A stretch of 10,470 nt of DNA from Gammaproteobacteria bacterium (GTDB lineage Bacteria; Pseudomonadota; Gammaproteobacteria; UBA5335; SLRW01). The notes beneath the pieces were generated by a model. The model did no database searches. It saw only the letters and a program-made list of their open reading frames with translations, and was not told where the DNA came from. The stretch lies in NCBI GenBank assembly GCA_007134115.1, contig SLLK01000058.1, positions 1 through 10,470 of the forward strand, in the 5' to 3' direction. The translations under genes and the position numbers were made by a program. Positions 7,000 to 10,470 of this stretch are shown here, in pieces (within the stretch, counting starts at the first letter, position 1; each line of letters starts with the position of its first letter).

Positions 7000-7866
7000 A
7001 TGAGTTTCGCTATTGTTCGCCAACGGGTGAGTCGCCTGATCCTCCCGCTGGTTCTGGCCACGACCCTTATGAACGTCGCTGTTGCGCGTGATCTGGGCAC
7101 CGATCCCGACGATCTGGTGGCGGTGGAACTGGCTACGGTGGGCCTTGATCGCATGAGCGGTGCGCCGCTGGTGCTGCTGCGCGAGCCAAAGTCCGGTGAT
7201 GTGGTGCCGATCATGATCGGTATGGCCGAGGCACAGTCGATTCTGATGGCCATGCATGAAGTGGCGGTGCCCCGGCCCATGACGCACGATCTGATGGGCG
7301 CGCTGGTCAGTGCCACCGACGCCCGCCTCAAGCGCGTGTTTGTGGATGACCTGGTGGATGGCACCTACCTGGGCATGCTGGAACTGGAGCTGGATGAGGG
7401 GCGTCGCGTGGTACTGGTGGATACGCGCCCCAGTGACGGCCTTGCCCTGGCTATGCGGACCGGGGCCACCATTCATGTCGCGCCCAAGATTCTGCGTGCC
7501 GGGGATGACCTGGAATTTGAGGGGCTGGAGGATGATCAGGTGGTCACCGCCATCGGTGTCACCGTGGTGGAGGCCACTGGCGAGCTGCGCGAGGCCATGG
7601 CACTGCCGGATACATCCGGTGTGCTGGTCAGTCGCACCACCGGCGCTGCGGCCGAGGCCGGTATTGCCCCGGGCAGCCTGATTGTGGAGGTCAACGACCA
7701 GGCGCCCGAAGCGCCCATGGATTTCCTGGACCTGGTGCGCCAGACGCCGTCGGGCGAGAAGGCGCGTATCCGCTACTGGCACGAGGGTGAGGAGCGCGAG
7801 GCCGAACTGTCCACCGATGTGCCGGATACCGGTATGACGGGGGAAGAACCCCTGCGCAGTTTATAG
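7000..7866 (+). CDS. Exported bifunctional nuclease (BFN/DUF151) domain protein with C-terminal PDZ domain
   Basis: A 288-residue protein. Residues 1-29 look like a signal peptide: a basic start (R8, R12), a hydrophobic core LILPLVLATTL, and a likely cleavage site AVA-RD. Residues about 40-165 match the BFN family in order: VPIMIGMAEAQSI (69-81), RPMTHDLMGALV (92-103), RVFVDDLVDGTYLGMLEL (112-129), DTRPSDGLALAMR (141-153) and IHVAPKIL (158-165). Residues about 205-270 form a PDZ domain with the pattern SGVLVSRTTGAAAEAGIAPG, the usual ligand-loop to helix layout of periplasmic proteases, but no protease domain is attached. Founding BFN members were reported to have DNase and RNase activity; the domain is often poorly characterised in bacteria. 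The signal peptide points to the periplasm, where the PDZ could bind exposed C-termini of proteins. The nuclease role is family knowledge and is not certain for this copy. No BFN gene partner is seen beside it. Confidence 0.88.
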   Translation: MSFAIVRQRVSRLILPLVLATTLMNVAVARDLGTDPDDLVAVELATVGLDRMSGAPLVLLREPKSGDVVPIMIGMAEAQSILMAMHEVAVPRPMTHDLMGALVSATDARLKRVFVDDLVDGTYLGMLELELDEGRRVVLVDTRPSDGLALAMRTGATIHVAPKILRAGDDLEFEGLEDDQVVTAIGVTVVEATGELREAMALPDTSGVLVSRTTGAAAEAGIAPGSLIVEVNDQAPEAPMDFLDLVRQTPSGEKARIRYWHEGEEREAELSTDVPDTGMTGEEPLRSL

Positions 7867-7867
7867 G

Positions 7868-7915
7868 CCGGGGTGACGGGCGTGTTGGGCGGGTGATGCA
7901 GTCACCCCGGGGTGA
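7868..7915 (+). repeat. Nested inverted repeats after the BFN-PDZ gene
   Basis: CCGGGGTGAC (7868-7877) is perfectly complementary to GTCACCCCGG (7901-7910), a 10-bp stem with a 23-base loop starting one base after the BFN-PDZ stop codon. The right arm is also part of a perfect 14-base palindrome, TCACCCCGGGGTGA (7902-7915), so the RNA could fold in two competing ways. There is no T-run. It may act as a factor-dependent or weak terminator or as a 3'-end stabiliser for the upstream mRNA. Confidence 0.5.
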
Positions 7916-8049
7916 AGGGGCGGTTCAGGTTTTCAGTGTTCAGTCGGTGTGGCGGGGCGGTTGTTGGCATGGTTTTCCAGGCCCGGCAGTATTGAGCCGA
8001 AAGTTTTCAGGCCTGCTTGTACGCCCCGACTGACGCGTAGTTTCATTAC

Positions 8050-8077
8050 TTTTCACTTTTCACTTTTCACTTTTCAC
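8050..8077 (+). repeat. Heptamer tandem array, TTTTCAC x 4
   Basis: Four exact copies of the 7-base unit TTTTCAC (GTGAAAA on the other strand) run head to tail at 8050-8056, 8057-8063, 8064-8070 and 8071-8077. The array overlaps the last codons and the TGA stop of the minus-strand dehydrogenase gene (stop at 8067-8069). Upstream, within 7923-8013, looser copies of TTCAG-containing heptamers occur (for example at 7931-7944). It is a short tandemly repeated repetitive element, not a CRISPR. Confidence 0.85.
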
Positions 8078-9176
8078 CGCCCACCGGCGTCACCCGCAAC
8101 ACCTCGCCGTCCGCATGATCTGTCAACACATAGACAGCCCCGTCCGGGCCCTCGCGCACATCACGCAGTCGCCGGTTCAACTCCGTCAGCAGGCGTTCTT
8201 CCTCGACCACTTCCTCGCCGTCGAGTACCAGCCGGGTCAGATCACGGCTGGCGAGCCCGGCGATCAGCAGATTGCCTTGCCAGTCCGGGAACCGGTCTCC
8301 CTCGTACAGCGCCATGCCGGCAGGGGCCAGCGCGGGCGTCCAGGTGCGCACCGGCGCGGTGACGCCCGGCAGGTGGGTGTGTGGTGAAATGATAGCGCCG
8401 TCATAGTTGGGCGCGAAGCTGGTAATGGGCCAGCCATAGTTGTTGCCGGCGGCCAGCAGGTTCAGTTTGTCGCCCCCGCGGGGGCCGTGTTCATGCTGCC
8501 AGATTCGATCATTGGCGGCATCGTAGACCAGCCCCTGCACATTGCGGTGGCCGTAGCTGTATATCTCCTGCCGGGCCCCCTCCTTGTCTACAAAGGGATT
8601 GTCCTGCGGCACGGAACCGTCGGCATGGATGCGTACGATGGTGCCGGTGTGGCTATCGAGCTTTTGTGACTGTTCGCGATAGTTGAAGCCGTCGCCCAGC
8701 GCAATCAGCAGGGTGTCGTCGGGCAGGAACACCATGCGGCCGCCATAGTGCACCGCGGCGCCGCGGGTGGGCGTGGCGCGGAATATCTCCTCGACGTCGA
8801 TCAGCACGTTGCCGTCCAGTCGTCCGCGCACGACCCGGGTCGTGGTGGCGCCGCGTTCACCATGCGCCAGGGACAAATAGATCAAGCCGCTGTCGGCGTA
8901 ATCCGGTGCCGGCAGGACCTCCATCAGTCCGCCCTGGCCGGCCACCCAGGCCTCTGGCACCCCGGCAACCGGCTCCGCTTGAACTTCGCCGTCGCGGATG
9001 ATGCGCAGTCGTCCGGCGCGCTCGGTAACAAGCATGCGGCCATCGGGCAGGAAGGCGATTGACCAGGGATGCTCAAGACCCTCGACTACCGTTTCCACCT
9101 GGTAATCGGCAGCAGCGCTGGTCGTGGTTGCCAGCGCCAGGGCGGTCGCCGCAATCATGAGTAAACGACGCAACAT
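8067..9176 (-). CDS. PQQ-dependent aldose sugar dehydrogenase-like protein, secreted (YliI/Asd, sorbosone dehydrogenase family)
   Basis: A 369-residue protein with a signal peptide (MLRRLLMIAATALALATTTSA, cleavage probably in the following Ala run), so it is periplasmic. The mature part is a six-bladed beta-propeller of the soluble glucose/sorbosone dehydrogenase family. Landmarks: LEHPWSIAFLPDGRMLVTER (34-53); H143 in AVHYGGR, the likely catalytic base; the calcium/PQQ-region motif LGDGFNYR; GHRN at 209-212; EHGPRGGDKLN at 229-239; APAGMALYEG at 284-293; and RDVREGPDGAVYVLTD near the end. Such enzymes oxidise aldoses using PQQ and pass electrons to the respiratory chain; no PQQ biosynthesis genes are in the window. 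The ATG at 9176 is chosen because GGAGA (9187-9183) lies six bases upstream; the ATG at 9182 is too close to that site and the ATG at 9215 lacks one. The coding end (GGEK-stop) is built from the first units of the heptamer array. The substrate is unknown. Confidence 0.9.
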   Translation of the reverse strand: MLRRLLMIAATALALATTTSAAADYQVETVVEGLEHPWSIAFLPDGRMLVTERAGRLRIIRDGEVQAEPVAGVPEAWVAGQGGLMEVLPAPDYADSGLIYLSLAHGERGATTTRVVRGRLDGNVLIDVEEIFRATPTRGAAVHYGGRMVFLPDDTLLIALGDGFNYREQSQKLDSHTGTIVRIHADGSVPQDNPFVDKEGARQEIYSYGHRNVQGLVYDAANDRIWQHEHGPRGGDKLNLLAAGNNYGWPITSFAPNYDGAIISPHTHLPGVTAPVRTWTPALAPAGMALYEGDRFPDWQGNLLIAGLASRDLTRLVLDGEEVVEEERLLTELNRRLRDVREGPDGAVYVLTDHADGEVLRVTPVGGEK

Positions 9177-9182
9177 GGCCAT

Positions 9183-9187
9183 TCTCC
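9183..9187 (-). promoter_or_regulatory. Ribosome binding site setting the dehydrogenase start
   Basis: GGAGA on the minus strand, with a six-base spacer to the ATG at 9176. It abuts the alternative ATG at 9182 and so disfavours it. Confidence 0.55.
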
Positions 9188-9190
9188 GTG

Positions 9191-9216
9191 TATGGTACGA
9201 ATAGTCACCAACCATA
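9191..9216. promoter_or_regulatory. Inverted repeat in the divergent promoter region
   Basis: TATGGT (9191-9196) and ACCATA (9211-9216) form an inverted repeat with a 14-base spacer in the 95-nt region between the dehydrogenase and the small membrane protein genes. Position and symmetry would suit a dimeric regulator binding site, but a 6-bp half-site can arise by chance and no promoter hexamers are convincing. Confidence 0.25.
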
Positions 9217-9227
9217 GCAGAATATAC

Positions 9228-9249
9228 GGGTTCCGGCTTCGGCTAACCC
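9228..9249 (+). other. 5' leader hairpin before the small membrane protein gene
   Basis: GGGTT (9228-9232) pairs with AACCC (9245-9249), and inside it CCG pairs with CGG around a GCTT tetraloop, with a two-base bulge. The hairpin ends 11 bases before the AGGAGG ribosome binding site. It may influence leader stability; no known riboswitch is recognised. Confidence 0.3.
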
Positions 9250-9260
9250 GGCAGGCTGTA

Positions 9261-9266
9261 AGGAGG
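9261..9266 (+). promoter_or_regulatory. Strong ribosome binding site for the GTG start at 9272
   Basis: AGGAGG with a five-base spacer to GTG. This is the main evidence that the unrecognised gene that follows is real. Confidence 0.7.
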
Positions 9267-9271
9267 AAAAC

Positions 9272-9739
9272 GTGAACAGGCAAGCCATGATCAGCTCGCT
9301 TGGCCGTCATGCCCTGGGCTGGCTGGCCGCGGTCGTGACCGCCACAGCGCTGGGTTCAATCGTCCAGACCCAGTTCAATATGGCCGCCATAAGGGCGCTG
9401 GAGGCGCCGGTGCCGCTGACCACCTGGCTGGCTGTCACCCTGCGGGATCTTGCCGGTTTCGGCTCGTTCTACGGCATTGCCGTGGCGGTGGCCCTGCTGA
9501 TCGCGCTGGCCGTCGCCCACCTGGTGGTGCGCTATGTGCCGCAGTGGCGTACGACGGTGTTTGTGGCCGCCGGGGTGGTCGCGATTGTGGTGTTCTTGCA
9601 GGTGCTGGGCGTGCTGTTGCCGGCCGAGGACCTGCGTATCATCGCCGCCACGCGGTACGTCTCGGGGACGGTGTTGCTGGCGCTGGCCGGGGGTGTCGGC
9701 GGCTGGGTGTATGCGCGTCTGACCACGACTTCGGCCTGA
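9272..9739 (+). CDS. Small integral membrane protein of unknown function, four predicted helices
   Basis: I do not recognise this 155-residue protein. It begins with GTG behind a strong AGGAGG site. Four hydrophobic segments are visible: about 14-31 (LGWLAAVVTATALGSIV), 62-88 (FGSFYGIAVAVALLIALAVAH), 93-115 (TVFVAAGVVAIVVFLQVLGVLL) and 128-149 (VSGTVLLALAGGVGGWVYARL). Between helices 1 and 2 is a 30-residue segment with few charges. No catalytic motif, cysteine pair or metal-binding cluster stands out, and it contains no histidine-rich or charged transport signature. It faces the dehydrogenase gene divergently and ends 10 bases from the convergent VTT gene. Divergent placement beside a periplasmic dehydrogenase could suggest a shared regulator, but nothing shows a functional link. 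Probably an inner-membrane protein conserved in related bacteria. Confidence 0.75.
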   Translation: MNRQAMISSLGRHALGWLAAVVTATALGSIVQTQFNMAAIRALEAPVPLTTWLAVTLRDLAGFGSFYGIAVAVALLIALAVAHLVVRYVPQWRTTVFVAAGVVAIVVFLQVLGVLLPAEDLRIIAATRYVSGTVLLALAGGVGGWVYARLTTTSA

Positions 9740-9749
9740 GGGAAGGCGA

Positions 9750-10430
9750 TCAGGAACGCGTCTTGCTGCGGTGCGCCGCGATGCGACGTTGCAGCCAGCC
9801 GCCGGCGATCAGTGCGCCGGCCAGGATGGCCAGCGGCAACAGGGTGGCCGGGCTGAGCGGCGAACCGTCATCGGCGGCACTGGCGGCGCCGTAGATCGCG
9901 CTGGCATAAACACCCCATTTGAAGGTGAGTCCGACGATGGCCGCGGCGACAAAGGTCGGCAAGGGCAGTGCCAGGGTGCCGCCGGCATAGTTGATGATTG
10001 AGTGAGGAAAGCCGGGCAGCGCCCGCATCGCGCACTGCGTCATGAAATCCGCACGTTGACGCAGCAAGGCGATGATCGGGCGCTCGTCCTGCGGCGCCGC
10101 CTGCAGCGGGCGGCGGCCGTAAAGCCGCCATGCCACGTAGCGAGCGCCGACTGCGCCGGCGACGCTGCCGGTGACCAGCAGTGGCACGCTCAGCCACGGC
10201 GACTGGAACGGCGCCAGCGCCCACAGCAACATGCTGCCGGGCAGGGCGAATGTGAACAGCAGGGCTTGTGCGACCACGAGGGCGGCGAGTGTCAGCGGGT
10301 TACCTGTCGCCTGTTCGCCCAGCGCCAGTAATTGCGCCGGCGTCATTGGCTGCCACGCAGCGAAGGCCAGCCCGGCGGCCACGATGATGATCAGCGCTGT
10401 GAGTCGCCATTGACGTTTAGGCAGGTACAT
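9750..10430 (-). CDS. TVP38/TMEM64 family (VTT domain) membrane protein
   Basis: A 226-residue integral membrane protein with the VTT (SNARE-associated, DedA-like) layout: a first helix at about 9-26, a hydrophobic hairpin at 47-75 containing ALPGSMLLW, a glycine-rich helix at 83-100 followed by YGRRP, then the family hallmark RALPGFPHSIINYAGG (136-151) with LPLPTF, a further helix near 160-180, and a last helix at 195-212 ending in a basic tail. DedA/VTT proteins are linked to lipid scrambling or flipping and membrane homeostasis; the exact role of this branch is unknown. The only good start, the ATG at 10430, has no Shine-Dalgarno. A frame coming from beyond the window edge stops at 10417, overlapping this start by 14 nt, so its translation may depend on an upstream gene. 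It converges on the small membrane protein gene with a 10-nt gap. Confidence 0.88.
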   Translation of the reverse strand: MYLPKRQWRLTALIIIVAAGLAFAAWQPMTPAQLLALGEQATGNPLTLAALVVAQALLFTFALPGSMLLWALAPFQSPWLSVPLLVTGSVAGAVGARYVAWRLYGRRPLQAAPQDERPIIALLRQRADFMTQCAMRALPGFPHSIINYAGGTLALPLPTFVAAAIVGLTFKWGVYASAIYGAASAADDGSPLSPATLLPLAILAGALIAGGWLQRRIAAHRSKTRS

Positions 10431-10470
10431 GGGCTGTTTGGGCTGTCGTGTTCATGGGGTGAGGGTAGCA
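10417..10470 (-). CDS. Possible 3' end of an upstream gene, or a short leader peptide, cut by window
   Basis: On the minus strand a frame open from the window edge reads 17 codons and stops with TAA at 10419-10417, overlapping the first codons of the VTT gene. It includes an internal ATG (MNTTAQTAHVPA). It could be the tail of an upstream gene translationally coupled to the VTT gene, a short leader peptide, or chance. Too little is visible to name a product. Confidence 0.25.
   Translation of the reverse strand, partial: CYPHPMNTTAQTAHVPA

Noticed and set aside
6901..7782. 293-codon frame antisense to the BFN-PDZ gene
   Set aside because: His/Gln-rich shadow translation; the sense strand has a signal peptide, two domains and a strong ribosome binding site.
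8050..8077. CRISPR array
   Set aside because: Units are only 7 bases with no spacers; this is a simple tandem repeat.

Overview
The window is GC-rich, gene-dense bacterial DNA. It contains a PAS-GGDEF-EAL protein, AbgT and MFS carriers, a periplasmic PQQ-type sugar dehydrogenase and a VTT-family membrane protein. This mix, with clear Shine-Dalgarno sites and frequent GTG starts, suggests a gammaproteobacterium, perhaps an environmental Chromatiales-like lineage. That placement is inference from gene content and is not resolved further. No rRNA, tRNA, insertion sequence, phage gene or CRISPR array was seen.

Layout. Positions 1-1818 (+) hold the 3' part of a cyclic-di-GMP signalling gene cut by the window edge; its EAL domain looks catalytically complete and its GGDEF domain looks dead. 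A 72-nt gap with a hairpin leads to 1891-3336 (+), a PLP-dependent enzyme of the sphingosine-1-phosphate (S1P) lyase type. Its 3' end overlaps by 29 bp the 3' end of a convergent MFS transporter (3308-4507, -). Upstream of that, on the same strand and 67 nt away, is an AbgT-family transporter (4575-6110, -). The two transporter genes may form one transcript. From the 202-nt divergent region, a small DEDDh 3'-5' exonuclease (6313-6885, +) runs rightwards, followed after 114 nt by an exported protein joining a bifunctional-nuclease (BFN/DUF151) domain to a PDZ domain (7000-7866, +).

A 200-nt non-coding stretch (7867-8066) carries inverted repeats and degenerate heptamers and ends in a perfect 4 x 7-nt tandem array that runs into the 3' end of the next gene. 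That gene is an aldose sugar dehydrogenase-like secreted enzyme (8067-9176, -). A 95-nt divergent region separates it from a small four-helix membrane protein of unknown function (9272-9739, +). The last complete gene is a TVP38/TMEM64 (VTT) membrane protein (9750-10430, -); it lacks its own ribosome binding site and may be coupled to an upstream gene whose last codons enter at the window edge.

How they fit together: mostly independent housekeeping or accessory functions, not one coherent system. The points most worth a second look are the S1P-lyase-like enzyme with a eukaryote-like C-terminal tail, the secreted BFN-PDZ architecture, the split fate of the GGDEF and EAL domains, and the heptamer array at the end of the dehydrogenase gene. 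I did not find a clear undescribed multi-gene system here.
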